Assembly: GCA_015055785.1 (NCBI GenBank)
Contig: SVHQ01000019.1
Span: 1-15,825, forward strand
Reading direction: 5' to 3'
DNA from: Clostridiales bacterium
GTDB taxonomy: Bacteria; Bacillota_A; Clostridia; Christensenellales; Borkfalkiaceae
Length of the DNA: 15,825 bases
Shown here: piece by piece, positions 6,944 to 13,600 of the stretch
Layout of the letters: each line of letters begins with the position of its first letter
Position numbering within the stretch: the first letter of the stretch is position 1
Made by a program: the position numbers and the translations under genes
Notes under the pieces: model-generated
Seen by the model: the letters and a program-made list of their open reading frames with translations, nothing else
The model's database searches: none
Told to the model about the DNA's origin: nothing

Positions 6944-7816
6944 CTATTTTTTATCCTCGGTTTTATCTTCAAACAAGGACAATTGCTCGTCGAAAATTTC
7001 TTGCGCACCAAACGCTTCCTGAATTCGAAGCAACGTTTCCGGCGATTGATAATCAATGTAAATTCTGCCCTTTTTGTCGTTCCCAATCAAGGAAACCTGC
7101 GTTCCCAACGCCGCGCGCATTCTTTCCACAAAAGCTTTTAATGCCTCGCTTTTTGCTGCATCTTTTTCTTCCTTTTGCTTTTTCAAGACTTCAGGCGGCG
7201 TCAAATAAGCTTTTACTGCGCGCTCCATATCTCTCACGGAAAAACCTCTTCGCAACGCTTCTTCCGCAAACGCGCGCTGTTTTTCCTGCGGCACTTTAAT
7301 CAGCGTCCGCGCATGCCCAGGAGATAAACGCCCACTTTCAATCAATCCCACCACTTCTGGATGCAACGTCAAAAGGCGCAACGTGTTCGCTACGGCAGGT
7401 CGGGATTTTCCCACCATCGCCGCCACATCGTCCTGCGTCAAACCGTGTCGTTCGGTAAGCTTTCTCATCAAATACGCTTCTTCCAACGTAGTAAGTTTTT
7501 CATTCTTCAAGCGTTCTATAATAGAAAAAGCCGAAGCTTGTTTTTCGGTAAATTTATAAACACGAACGTTAAATTCGGTGATGCCTGCCGCTTTTGCCGC
7601 ATGAAAATCACGCTCCGCTGCCAACAGTTTAAAACGTGCATTTCCCATTTCGTTTACGGAAAATTCAGGCACTGTGTTTAAAAGAAAGTACGCTTCACGG
7701 GTCTTCAATTCTTTTTTATCCCAATCCTCCGCGCTCGTTTCCGTCACAATTAAAGCCGCAGGAATTTTCTTGCTTTCATAGCGTACGTCCATCGCCTTTT
7801 TATGTATTCGTCGCAT
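6944..7816 (-). CDS. Divergent ParB/Spo0J/Noc-family DNA-binding protein
   Basis: This gene encodes 290 residues. The central HTH is well preserved (residues 125-151, GLTQDDVAAMVGKSRPAVANTLRLL), followed by the usual LSPGHARTLI (164-173). The C-terminal domain (about 225-275, with LGTQVSLIGNDKKGRIYIDYQS) matches ParB dimerisation domains. The N-terminal CTP-binding domain is abnormal. The family motif GERRxRA reads AERDFHA at 68-74, and ENLQR reads ERLKN at 101-105. No PxQPR box or ParA-stimulating N-terminus is visible. No parA is adjacent and no TGTTTCACGTGAAACA-type parS is in the window. It lies 70 bp downstream of ftsH, in the same direction and with a hairpin between. A purine-rich GGAAGGGGG ribosome binding site precedes the ATG. 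It is probably a paralogue of the chromosomal ParB. Confidence 0.85.
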   Translation of the reverse strand: MRRIHKKAMDVRYESKKIPAALIVTETSAEDWDKKELKTREAYFLLNTVPEFSVNEMGNARFKLLAAERDFHAAKAAGITEFNVRVYKFTEKQASAFSIIERLKNEKLTTLEEAYLMRKLTERHGLTQDDVAAMVGKSRPAVANTLRLLTLHPEVVGLIESGRLSPGHARTLIKVPQEKQRAFAEEALRRGFSVRDMERAVKAYLTPPEVLKKQKEEKDAAKSEALKAFVERMRAALGTQVSLIGNDKKGRIYIDYQSPETLLRIQEAFGAQEIFDEQLSLFEDKTEDKK

Positions 7817-7850
7817 ACCTGCCCCCTTCCTTTATAAAATTTATGCAAAC

Positions 7851-7879
7851 AACGGAGCCGTTCATAAAACGACTCCGTT
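7851..7879. terminator. Stem-loop between ftsH and the ParB-family gene
   Basis: An 11-bp stem (7851-7861 with 7869-7879, one G-U pair) has a 7-nt loop and begins 8 nt after the ftsH stop. The U tract in the leftward direction is poor (GTTTGC) and better in the plus direction (TTTCTTTTGTT). It may be a leaky terminator or 3'-end processing hairpin that lets part of the ftsH transcription enter the ParB-family gene. Confidence 0.6.
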
Positions 7880-7886
7880 TCTTTTG

Positions 7887-9917
7887 TTACTCGTCTTTAT
7901 TTTCCGTTTCTTCTGCCTTTTCACAGTCGACTGTTTCCATCGTTTCGGTCGCTTCAACCGTTTCTGCCGTTTCAACAGTTTCCTTTTCTTCGTCTGTTGC
8001 CTCGGCTTTTGTTTCCGCCTTACCTACCGCGAATGCAAAAGGATTGGATTTATGCGCCTCGGCGTTGCCGTCCATGAAATCGATGACTTCTTGATAGCTT
8101 GCGCCGCGCATCAACATTTTCACTTCTTCCGTGTAGATGGTTTCTTTTTCCACCAAAACGCGAGACATATTATCCAAAATCGAACGATTTTCTTTCAGCA
8201 AATTCACCGCTCTTTCATGCGCTTCGGAAATCAATCTGCGAATTTCTCCGTCAATCGTCGCCGCCGTTTCCTGCGAATAACCGCCACGACCTTGATGTCC
8301 GTATTCCATACCCATAAACACCGGCTGATCGGAATCGTACGCCACAAGACCAAGCTTATCGCTCATACCCCACTGCGTCACCATACGGCGCGCCAAATCG
8401 GAAACCACCTGCAAATCGTGACTCGCACCCGTCGTTACGTCTTTGATAACAAGCTCTTCCGCAACACGGCCGCCGAGGGTCATGCAAATTTGGTCGACTA
8501 ATTTATTGTATGAAACGTCATTATCATCCGTATCAGGGCTCGTCATTGTATAGCCAGCCGCTCTGCCGCGAGGGATAATCGACACTTCGTGCACGGGATC
8601 GCAATTCTTACAAAGCTCCGCAAGCACTGCGTGCCCTGCTTCGTGGTATGCCGTACAACGCTTGTCGGCTTCGGTGACGATGCGGCTCTTTTTCTGCGGC
8701 CCCATCAACACTTTATTGATACCGTCGTATAATTCCAAATTACCAATCAACTTCTTTCCTGCACGCGCCGCCAAAATCGCCGCTTCGTTGAGGAGGTTTG
8801 CAAGCTCCGCACCAGAGAAACCAGCTGTGATTCTTGCAACCGTCTTGAAGTTTACGTCAGGTGCCATGGGCTTATTACGCGCATGCACCTTTAATATCTG
8901 TTCACGACCCTTCACGTCAGGAAGGTTCACGTGGATTTGTCTGTCGAAACGACCGGGACGAAGTAAAGCAGGGTCGAGAATGTCTGCACGGTTAGTTGCC
9001 GCCATGACAATAATACCTTCATTGCTTTCAAAGCCGTCCATCTGCACAAGAATTTGGTTGAGGGTCTGTTCGCGTTCGTCATGACCACCGCCAAGACCCG
9101 CACCTCTACGTCTGCCCACTGCGTCGATTTCGTCGATGAAAATGATACAAGGTTGGCTCTTTTTCGCCATGTCGAACAAATCACGCACACGTTTTGCACC
9201 GACACCGACGTACATTTCTACGAAATCGGAACCAGACACCGAGAAGAAAGGCACACCTGCTTCCCCTGCCACCGCCTTTGCAAACAAGGTCTTACCTGTT
9301 CCCGGAGGGCCTACAAGCAACACACCCGAGGGTATTCTTGCGCCGAGGTTGGAAAATTTCTTGGGAGCTTTGAGAAATTCAACAACTTCCTGCAATTCTT
9401 CCTTTTCTTCTTCCGCACCCGCTACGTCCGAGAAACGAACTTTAAGATTGTTCTGCACCTGCGTTTTAGATTTGTTAATGCTCATGTTGACGTTGCCTGC
9501 ATTGCCTGCATTACGCATCATCAGCCAGAACATCAACGCAACCAACACAACACCGAACAAGGGGAATAAACTCGTCCAAATACTGCCTGCATTCGGGTCG
9601 GTAAATTGAATGTCGATTTTTCCTTGAAAGGTCTCTATGAGGGCTCTCACCGCTTCATAATCATAAAGACTGGGCGCAACGGCTGTGTATGATTTACTGC
9701 CGGAAACGACTTTACCGCTCGCATCAATGAGATACCCCGTCCAATTATAACCATCTACGTGAAGGCGGTTGATTTCACCGCTTGCTAACTTGGCCATAAA
9801 CTGCGTGAAGCTGATTTCTTGTGCGCCGCCCACAACGTCGGAGAGCAGTATGCCCACAAGCACCACAGCCAACACGGCTACGATAATCCAAATAATTGTT
9901 TTTGTTTTCTTATTCAA
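7887..9917 (-). CDS. ftsH: ATP-dependent zinc metalloprotease FtsH
   Basis: FtsH is a membrane-anchored AAA+ protease that degrades misfolded membrane proteins and selected regulators. All family landmarks are present in 676 residues. They are a transmembrane helix at about 8-27, a periplasmic-side domain, a second helix at about 112-134, Walker A GPPGTGKT (203-210), Walker B IIFIDEID (258-265), the SRH with [18 protein letters not shown] (309-326), the zinc site HEAGH (425-429) and the third ligand Asp in GASHDLQ (501). The C-terminal 40 residues are a low-complexity Glu/Thr/Val repeat tail ([16 protein letters not shown]). The start codon is TTG (9915-9917) with AAGGAG about 9 nt upstream; no ATG in frame precedes the helix. 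A possible promoter lies at 10067-10095, giving a long leader. Confidence 0.97.
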   Translation of the reverse strand: MNKKTKTIIWIIVAVLAVVLVGILLSDVVGGAQEISFTQFMAKLASGEINRLHVDGYNWTGYLIDASGKVVSGSKSYTAVAPSLYDYEAVRALIETFQGKIDIQFTDPNAGSIWTSLFPLFGVVLVALMFWLMMRNAGNAGNVNMSINKSKTQVQNNLKVRFSDVAGAEEEKEELQEVVEFLKAPKKFSNLGARIPSGVLLVGPPGTGKTLFAKAVAGEAGVPFFSVSGSDFVEMYVGVGAKRVRDLFDMAKKSQPCIIFIDEIDAVGRRRGAGLGGGHDEREQTLNQILVQMDGFESNEGIIVMAATNRADILDPALLRPGRFDRQIHVNLPDVKGREQILKVHARNKPMAPDVNFKTVARITAGFSGAELANLLNEAAILAARAGKKLIGNLELYDGINKVLMGPQKKSRIVTEADKRCTAYHEAGHAVLAELCKNCDPVHEVSIIPRGRAAGYTMTSPDTDDNDVSYNKLVDQICMTLGGRVAEELVIKDVTTGASHDLQVVSDLARRMVTQWGMSDKLGLVAYDSDQPVFMGMEYGHQGRGGYSQETAATIDGEIRRLISEAHERAVNLLKENRSILDNMSRVLVEKETIYTEEVKMLMRGASYQEVIDFMDGNAEAHKSNPFAFAVGKAETKAEATDEEKETVETAETVEATETMETVDCEKAEETENKDE

Positions 9918-9998
9918 GGTTTTTTGCTCCTTTTAATTTGCAATCGAAATACGAACGCTTGTTCTACAAAATAGTATGTGATTCAATATCTATTTATA

Positions 9999-10028
9999 AA
10001 CGATTTGCGTATTTTCTAAACGATTTTT
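9999..10028. repeat. Direct repeat TAAACGATTT, 20 bp apart, in the ftsH leader
   Basis: TAAACGATTT occurs at 9999-10008 and exactly again at 10019-10028, so the copies lie on the same face of the helix. They are between the proposed ftsH promoter and the gene, or overlap a weaker TTTAGA-16-TATAAA promoter. They could be operator half-sites (inference). Confidence 0.5.
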
Positions 10029-10066
10029 GTTTATCTTTTTTACGTTTTTTGTTAATGTTTCCTTAT

Positions 10067-10095
10067 TTTACCATATCTACGCCATATTTTCAAGC
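10067..10095 (-). promoter_or_regulatory. Probable ftsH promoter with extended -10
   Basis: The minus strand has TTGAAA (10090-10095), a 17-bp spacer ending in TGG and TAAAAT (10067-10072), an extended -10 arrangement. The transcript would begin near 10060, leaving a leader of about 140 nt before the TTG start. Confidence 0.5.
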
Positions 10096-10150
10096 GTTTC
10101 TTCTTCTAAAATATAAACATTTGCCAAATATTCACAATCCTAACACCATC

Positions 10151-10196
10151 GTGCCGTTGGATCCACTCTTTCTATCTTTCTTTACAGCTTGAATAG
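10151..10196 (+). repeat. Intergenic repeat family B, diverged copy
   Basis: Aligned without gaps to the copies at 13285-13330 and 13385-13430, this stretch keeps the core TCTTTCTATCTTTC and AGCTTGAAT, with about nine differences over 41 bases. It lies directly beside a family C copy, as the other B copies lie near one. The 10101-10340 gap holds no gene that I can see. Confidence 0.6.
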
Positions 10197-10204
10197 AAGC
10201 TTAT

Positions 10205-10267
10205 TGTCATTGCGTTCAGCTTGCTATTTGGCGAAGCCAAACGAAACGAAGTGAAGTGGGCAATCTT
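10205..10267 (+). repeat. Intergenic palindromic repeat family C (GTCATTGCG...GGCAATC)
   Basis: The ends TGTCATTGCG and GGGCAATCTT resemble the short interspersed palindromes of the GTCATTGCGAG...GTGGCAATC type seen in many bacterial genomes. An internal hairpin TTTGGC-GAA-GCCAAA lies at 10227-10241. The second copy in the window is at 13191-13231, in the opposite orientation. Confidence 0.65.
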
Positions 10268-10346
10268 CTATCAAATAACCAATTTTCAACGCGTACATGG
10301 TAGCCGTATTTTACGTTCAACGCATACCTGCCCCTACCATTTAATA

Positions 10347-10384
10347 AAAACCTGTCCCACAGCTTTTGCTCACGGACAGGTTTT
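10347..10384. terminator. Terminator of the XRE/SHOCT-like regulator operon
   Basis: Perfect 11-bp arms (AAAACCTGTCC, GGACAGGTTTT) have a 16-nt loop that itself contains AGC-TTTT-GCT. In the leftward direction the stem ends in TTTTTATT. It starts 3 nt after the stop codon of the 79-residue gene. Confidence 0.9.
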
Positions 10385-10387
10385 ATG

Positions 10388-10627
10388 TTATATAATGATT
10401 TTTACGATTTCTTTGCCTTCTTCTTCCACTTCCAAAAGGGTAATGGCACCGTTTTCTTTTTTATAGTCTTTGATAATTCTCGTTGCTTTTTTCATCATCA
10501 CTTTCGCGTTTTTCTTTTGTTGCGCGTTCATATCTCGGCGAATCGCCCAACCAATCCATTTTAAAGAAAATTTCAGCGGCAGAAGTATTTTTAAATGAAT
10601 TTTTTTGTGGTGGATCAAAATCTTCAT
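10388..10627 (-). CDS. Probable stand-alone SHOCT-like domain protein, partner of the upstream XRE regulator
   Basis: This gene encodes 79 residues. The start (ATG at 10625-10627) overlaps the upstream stop codon as ATGA, so translation is probably coupled. An alternative start three codons earlier would lie inside the upstream gene. The protein has two blocks that mirror the C-terminal domain of its neighbour: KIHLKILLPL (9-18) resembles KVNVNLPVAL, and ITLLEVEEEGKEIVKIII (62-79) resembles GKLVEAQGEDGEIVEVWVE. Between them is a very basic stretch (RRDMNAQQKKNAKVMMKKATR). This internal likeness suggests the same SHOCT-like fold, which might let the two proteins pair. No membrane segment is clear. 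Function unknown. Confidence 0.8.
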   Translation of the reverse strand: MKILIHHKKIHLKILLPLKFSLKWIGWAIRRDMNAQQKKNAKVMMKKATRIIKDYKKENGAITLLEVEEEGKEIVKIII

Positions 10628-11109
10628 TCTACCCACACCTCAACGATTTCTCCATCCTCGCCTTGCGCTTCCACCAATTTACCCATCACGCCCAGAGAAA
10701 TCAAATCCATGATTTGCTGAAAATCCACCAATTGAAACGCCTTGGTTTTTCCGATAGATATCTGCCCTTGAATATTTTGGCTCATCAACAGCACTTCTAT
10801 CAACGCAACAGGCAAATTTACATTTACCTTATTCACACCGTCGATAGCTCGAATTTTTAATAATTTCCCTTTTGTTCCCTGCGTTTCTGTAAGTTTGGTA
10901 ACGGGTCCCTCGCCATCATCCAACAGCTCATCCACGCTCACACCCAACGTGCGTGCAATCACCTTTAAAAGGGTTACGTCGGGACAAGAATTGTCATTTT
11001 CCCACTTCGACACCGCCTGCGGCGACACCATACATACTTCTGCAAGTTGCTCCTGTGTAATGCCCTTCTCTTTACGAAGCGTTGCAATATTTTGACCGAT
11101 TGTTTTCAT
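10624..11109 (-). CDS. XRE-family regulator with SHOCT-like C-terminal domain
   Basis: This gene encodes 161 residues. Residues 5-60 are a classic HTH_3 domain (IATLRKEKGITQEQLAEVC, then VSPQAVSKWENDNSCPDVTLL and a final GVSVDELL). An acidic hinge (DDGEGP) follows. Residues about 80-161 hold the pattern KVNVNLPVALIEVLL ... DLISLGVMGKLVEAQGEDGEIVEVWVE, which I recall as the SHOCT-like region of YvlB/LiaX-type envelope-stress proteins. The start at 11109 is chosen because GGAGG lies 11 nt upstream; the longer frame to 11172 would include the -10 box. The gene overlaps the downstream 79-residue gene by 4 nt. It probably represses its own operon through the CAAC/GTTG dyads upstream (inference). 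Confidence 0.9.
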   Translation of the reverse strand: MKTIGQNIATLRKEKGITQEQLAEVCMVSPQAVSKWENDNSCPDVTLLKVIARTLGVSVDELLDDGEGPVTKLTETQGTKGKLLKIRAIDGVNKVNVNLPVALIEVLLMSQNIQGQISIGKTKAFQLVDFQQIMDLISLGVMGKLVEAQGEDGEIVEVWVE

Positions 11110-11142
11110 TTGTTTTGTTTCCTCCAAAAATTTCTTGCCATT

Positions 11143-11229
11143 ATTATACAGCAACAAATTTTCCAAAACCATATATCAACGGTTGCTTTTCCTCAACCAT
11201 TCGTTGATTTTTCCCTCAACCAGCGGTTG
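11143..11229 (-). promoter_or_regulatory. Promoter region with three CAAC/GTTG dyads, likely autoregulatory operator
   Basis: A perfect -10 TATAAT (11143-11148, minus strand) lies 33 bp before the start codon, without a recognisable -35. Three dyads with the same half-sites lie upstream: CAACGGTTG (11177-11185), CAACCATTCGTTG (11194-11206) and CAACCAGCGGTTG (11217-11229). Their centres are 19 and 23 bp apart, roughly two turns of helix. The weak -35 and upstream position could also fit activation. Confidence 0.65.
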
Positions 11230-11286
11230 TAAAACCTATTTTTGCTATTTACTCTAAAATATTGGAGGCATTGAACCCACATCGCA

Positions 11287-11357
11287 AGGAGCGTACAAGT
11301 AGTACGTGACAGAGGTGAACACCGTTGAGGGGTGAAGATACGCCCCTATACGTCGTT
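11287..11357 (+). repeat. Intergenic repeat family A, copy 1 (71 bp)
   Basis: This copy matches 11451-11521 at 69 of 71 positions. It contains a hairpin CGTAC-AAGTA-GTACG, the palindrome GGTGAACACC and a GGGG/CCCC pair. The rest of 11230-11521 has no gene; the 93 bp between the copies is unassigned. Confidence 0.9.
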
Positions 11358-11450
11358 AAAAAGCTCGAATATTCTCCTCGCTCGTTTCAAGCGAAGTAAA
11401 ACGATGGAGAGGGGTTGTAGATTTGTCCCGAACACGGAAGCTTCACCGAT

Positions 11451-11521
11451 AGGAGCGTACAAGTAGTACGTGACAGAGGTGAACACCGTTGAGGGCCGAA
11501 GATACGCCCCTATACGTCGTT
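11451..11521 (+). repeat. Intergenic repeat family A, copy 2 (71 bp), abutting a stop codon
   Basis: This is the second copy, 164 bp after the first in the same orientation, with two differences. Its last base is immediately next to the stop codon of the zinc peptidase (11522-11524), so it forms that gene's 3' UTR. Its hairpins may act in 3'-end formation or may simply mark a tolerated insertion site. Confidence 0.9.
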
Positions 11522-12277
11522 TTACCGACGACGGCGATTACCGCCAAACAATACCAACACCCACACGGCAAATCGCAAGAAATATACCAAAGAGGTAAGC
11601 AACGAAGCCACGTAGGTCATCGCGGCAGCACTGAGCATTTTATCTGCATAGGGCAATTCTTCCTGTGTCAAAATCCCCTCTTGCACCAACATTTTCTTTG
11701 CTCTGCGGCTGGCATCAAACTCTACAGGCAGCGTCACGAGCGCAAACAACGTGGACAACCCATATAAAGCCACCCCTGCTATTGCCAAATAATAACCGAC
11801 GTTAGAATTTTGCGTCGTTGCAACAAATACATCCAAAATTAAACCCAAAAGCACCAAAGGCAACGCCAAACGGCTGCCAAAATTGGTAATCGGCACTAAA
11901 AAATTGCGGATTTTATAGGGGATATACCCTTTTTCTTTCTGCATCACATGCCCTACCTCGTGCGCCGCCACAGCTACAGCCGCCACCGATGCATCGCCGT
12001 AAACACTTTCGGAAAGGTTGACGATTTTCTTTGTAGGGTGGTAATGGTCGGTCAAAAATCCGCGTGCTTTCCCCACGGAAATATCGCGCACGCCATTGAC
12101 GCGCAACAATCTCGACGCTGTGTCATATCCTGTCATGTACGAAGCCGTTGGCATCGCGCCGTAAGCTTTGTATGCGGAATGCACTTTCGCGCTTGCAGAC
12201 GCCGCAAAAATACCGCATGCTATCATCAATATAAAAAATAACGTGGCATACGGGCCAAAATAAAAACCAAATAACAT
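11522..12277 (-). CDS. YugP-type membrane zinc metallopeptidase
   Basis: This 251-residue protein matches the Zn_peptidase_2 (YugP) family. It has an N-terminal membrane helix (about 10-29), the region SVGKARGFLTDHYHP (67-81), the zinc-binding HEVGH (106-110) and the downstream PVEFDASRRAK (185-195) that supplies a probable third ligand. Further hydrophobic helices lie at about 137-155, 160-184 and 215-245, and the C-terminus is basic (NRRRR). Substrates are not known to me. GGAG lies 8 nt before the ATG. It follows rsmI by 75 bp on the same strand. Repeat A copy 2 starts directly after the stop. Confidence 0.93.
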   Translation of the reverse strand: MLFGFYFGPYATLFFILMIACGIFAASASAKVHSAYKAYGAMPTASYMTGYDTASRLLRVNGVRDISVGKARGFLTDHYHPTKKIVNLSESVYGDASVAAVAVAAHEVGHVMQKEKGYIPYKIRNFLVPITNFGSRLALPLVLLGLILDVFVATTQNSNVGYYLAIAGVALYGLSTLFALVTLPVEFDASRRAKKMLVQEGILTQEELPYADKMLSAAAMTYVASLLTSLVYFLRFAVWVLVLFGGNRRRR

Positions 12278-12294
12278 CTTTTTATCTCCTTTTT

Positions 12295-12324
12295 ATTATC
12301 ATACCCGTTTTTTTATATTTTCAA
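12295..12324 (-). promoter_or_regulatory. Possible promoter of the zinc peptidase gene
   Basis: The minus strand has TTGAAA (12319-12324), an 18-bp spacer and GATAAT (12295-12300). A 15-bp alternative uses TATGAT. It lies in the 75-bp gap after rsmI, and no terminator is visible there, so read-through from rsmI is also likely. Confidence 0.4.
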
Positions 12325-12352
12325 TCATGCATAAAAGAACTGAATCTGTAAA

Positions 12353-13156
12353 TTAAAGGTCTATTGCGAACGGATACAGCTCGGATTTAGAAACACCGCG
12401 GTCCTTTGCGGCGCGTTTTAAGGCTTCCTTTTTATCCAAACCTGCCGCCATGTAATGTTGGATATGCTCCTTTTCACTCAAAGCATTGAGTGGACTTTCT
12501 TTTTCTTTTGCGCCCTCAACAACCAGCACGTATTCACCGCGTTTTTCCCCTGCAAGACCTTCCGATAAAAGAAAGCTTTGCGTTTCTTCATGGATTTTCG
12601 TAATCTCGCGAACAGCCGCCGCTCTTCTCTCTCCAAACACCTCATACATGGCTTTGATATCCTTATCCACGTCCTGCGGCGCGGAGTGGAACGCCAACGT
12701 CAAATCAACGTCTTTATACTTTTCCAAAACCGACTTTTTTTCACCCGTTTTGGCAGGTAAAAAACCAATGAACGCAAACCTGTCTGCCGGTAATGCCGAT
12801 AAAACGAGCGCCGCCACAAACGCACTCGCACCAGGAATTAACGTGTACGGCTCTCCTGCTTCGCGTAAAATTTGGCAGACAATATTCCCCGGGTCGGACA
12901 CCACGGGCGTACCTGCGTCAGAAACCACGGCGACCTTTTCACCTCGCCTTGACGCTTCTAAAATCTTTGCCGCGGCTTCCGTTTCATTGAATTTATGACA
13001 GGCGTAAAGGGGCTTTTTAATTTCGTATGCGTTGAGCAGTTTTATCGTATGGCGAGTGTCCTCGCAAAAAATGACGTCTGCCTCTTTCAACGTTTCCAAC
13101 GCACGCAACGTGATATCTTTTAAATTTCCAATCGGCGTCGCTACAAAGCTTACCAT
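12353..13156 (-). CDS. rsmI: 16S rRNA (cytidine1402-2'-O)-methyltransferase RsmI
   Basis: This 267-residue protein has the SAM-dependent tetrapyrrole-methylase fold typical of RsmI: VATPIGNLKDITLRAL (5-20), CEDTRHT (31-37), VSDAGTPVVSDPG (78-90), PGASA (108-112) and FIGFLPAK (129-136). Together with RsmH it modifies C1402 in the ribosomal P site. The length is normal for the shorter Gram-positive form with a C-terminal HTH-like tail (KKEALKRAAKDRGVSKSELY). AAGGAG lies before the ATG. The gene is downstream of the TrmN6-like methyltransferase, an order known from Bacillus (yabB-yazA-yabC). The GIY-YIG gene yazA is missing and the gap is filled by repeats. Confidence 0.96.
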   Translation of the reverse strand: MVSFVATPIGNLKDITLRALETLKEADVIFCEDTRHTIKLLNAYEIKKPLYACHKFNETEAAAKILEASRRGEKVAVVSDAGTPVVSDPGNIVCQILREAGEPYTLIPGASAFVAALVLSALPADRFAFIGFLPAKTGEKKSVLEKYKDVDLTLAFHSAPQDVDKDIKAMYEVFGERRAAAVREITKIHEETQSFLLSEGLAGEKRGEYVLVVEGAKEKESPLNALSEKEHIQHYMAAGLDKKEALKRAAKDRGVSKSELYPFAIDL

Positions 13157-13190
13157 ATCCTTTTCTCCTTATAAATTTATGTGCCAATTT

Positions 13191-13231
13191 GATGAGATTG
13201 CCACGCCTATTGCATAGGCTCGCAATGACAG
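13191..13231 (-). repeat. Intergenic palindromic repeat family C, copy 2
   Basis: The minus strand reads TGTCATTGCGAGCC, then a loop, then GGCGTGGCAATCTC. Inner arms GCCTAT-TGC-ATAGGC (13205-13219) and outer arms ATTGC/GCAAT form an imperfect hairpin. It has the same ends as the 10205-10267 copy but a different, shorter inside. It lies just upstream of rsmI. Confidence 0.75.
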
Positions 13232-13284
13232 AAAACATACTTTAATTATGTGTTTTACTCTGAAAAACGCGGAGATACAAGCCA

Positions 13285-13330
13285 GCGTTCCGCTGGACCA
13301 CGTCTTTCTATCTTTCCGCGGAGCTTAGAT
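13285..13330 (+). repeat. Intergenic repeat family B, copy 1
   Basis: This 46-bp copy agrees with 13385-13430 at all but about five positions. Its left end, with the bases before it, forms the hairpin CCAGCG-TTC-CGCTGG (13282-13296). It is preceded by AAAACGCGGAGATACAAGC (13264-13282), a motif that recurs with three changes before repeat A at 13502-13520. Confidence 0.85.
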
Positions 13331-13384
13331 AGAGACTCGGTTGATGTAGAACTTTCGTAAACAAAAGAACTTTTTATTTTTTCT

Positions 13385-13430
13385 GCGTTCCGCTGGACCA
13401 TATCTTTCTATCTTTCCGCAGAGCTTGAAT
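13385..13430 (+). repeat. Intergenic repeat family B, copy 2
   Basis: This is the second copy, exactly 100 bp after the first and in the same orientation. The leading hairpin arm is damaged here (CTGCG instead of CAGCG). The bases between the two copies (13331-13384) show nothing recognisable. Confidence 0.85.
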
Positions 13431-13443
13431 TTTTTCCTGCGTC

Positions 13444-13493
13444 GGAGTGTACAAGACGTACACGACCGCGTCACAACGGTGTATTGCGACGTG
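13444..13493 (+). repeat. Intergenic repeat family A, diverged copy 4
   Basis: It starts GGAGTGTACAAGACGTACAC, the same head as the 71-bp copies but with TGTAC/GTACA in place of CGTAC/GTACG, so the stem is kept by paired changes. Its tail (TGCGACGTGT, then T residues) matches the tail of the copy that begins at 13539. Confidence 0.6.
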
Positions 13494-13538
13494 TTTTTCC
13501 TAAAAACGTGGAGATGCGAGCAGTTCAAGGAGCAGCGA

Positions 13539-13600
13539 AGGAGCGTACAAGTAGTACGTGACTAAGCCGCGACGAAGAAATGCGACGTATATACACGTTT
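13539..13600 (+). repeat. Intergenic repeat family A, copy 3, abutting a stop codon
   Basis: The first 24 bases are identical to copies 1 and 2. The middle differs and the end resembles them (ACGTATATACACGTTTT). Like copy 2, it ends directly at the stop codon of a leftward gene, here the methyltransferase at 13601. Together with 13191-13538 it fills the 444-bp gap, in which I see no gene. Confidence 0.75.

Noticed and set aside
6660..7900. parS centromere site near the ParB-family gene
   Set aside because: I looked for TGTTTCACGTGAAACA and close variants by eye and saw none.
7884..8501. 205-codon frame antisense to ftsH
   Set aside because: The opposite strand encodes canonical FtsH motifs throughout; the frame is a shadow of a repetitive tail and biased codons.
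11110..11172. Longer start for the XRE/SHOCT-like regulator at 11172
   Set aside because: It would include the TATAAT box, and GGAGG is placed for the ATG at 11109.
12486..12998. 170-codon frame antisense to rsmI
   Set aside because: It is Ser/Ala-rich shadow translation without a start signal; RsmI motifs cover the other strand.
13325..13528. 67-codon leftward frame between rsmI and the methyltransferase
   Set aside because: It crosses three repeat copies, has no ribosome binding site and reads as a basic, low-information peptide.
10151..13600. CRISPR array from the repeated intergenic units
   Set aside because: Copies are few, unequal in length and spacing and differ in orientation, and no cas gene is present.
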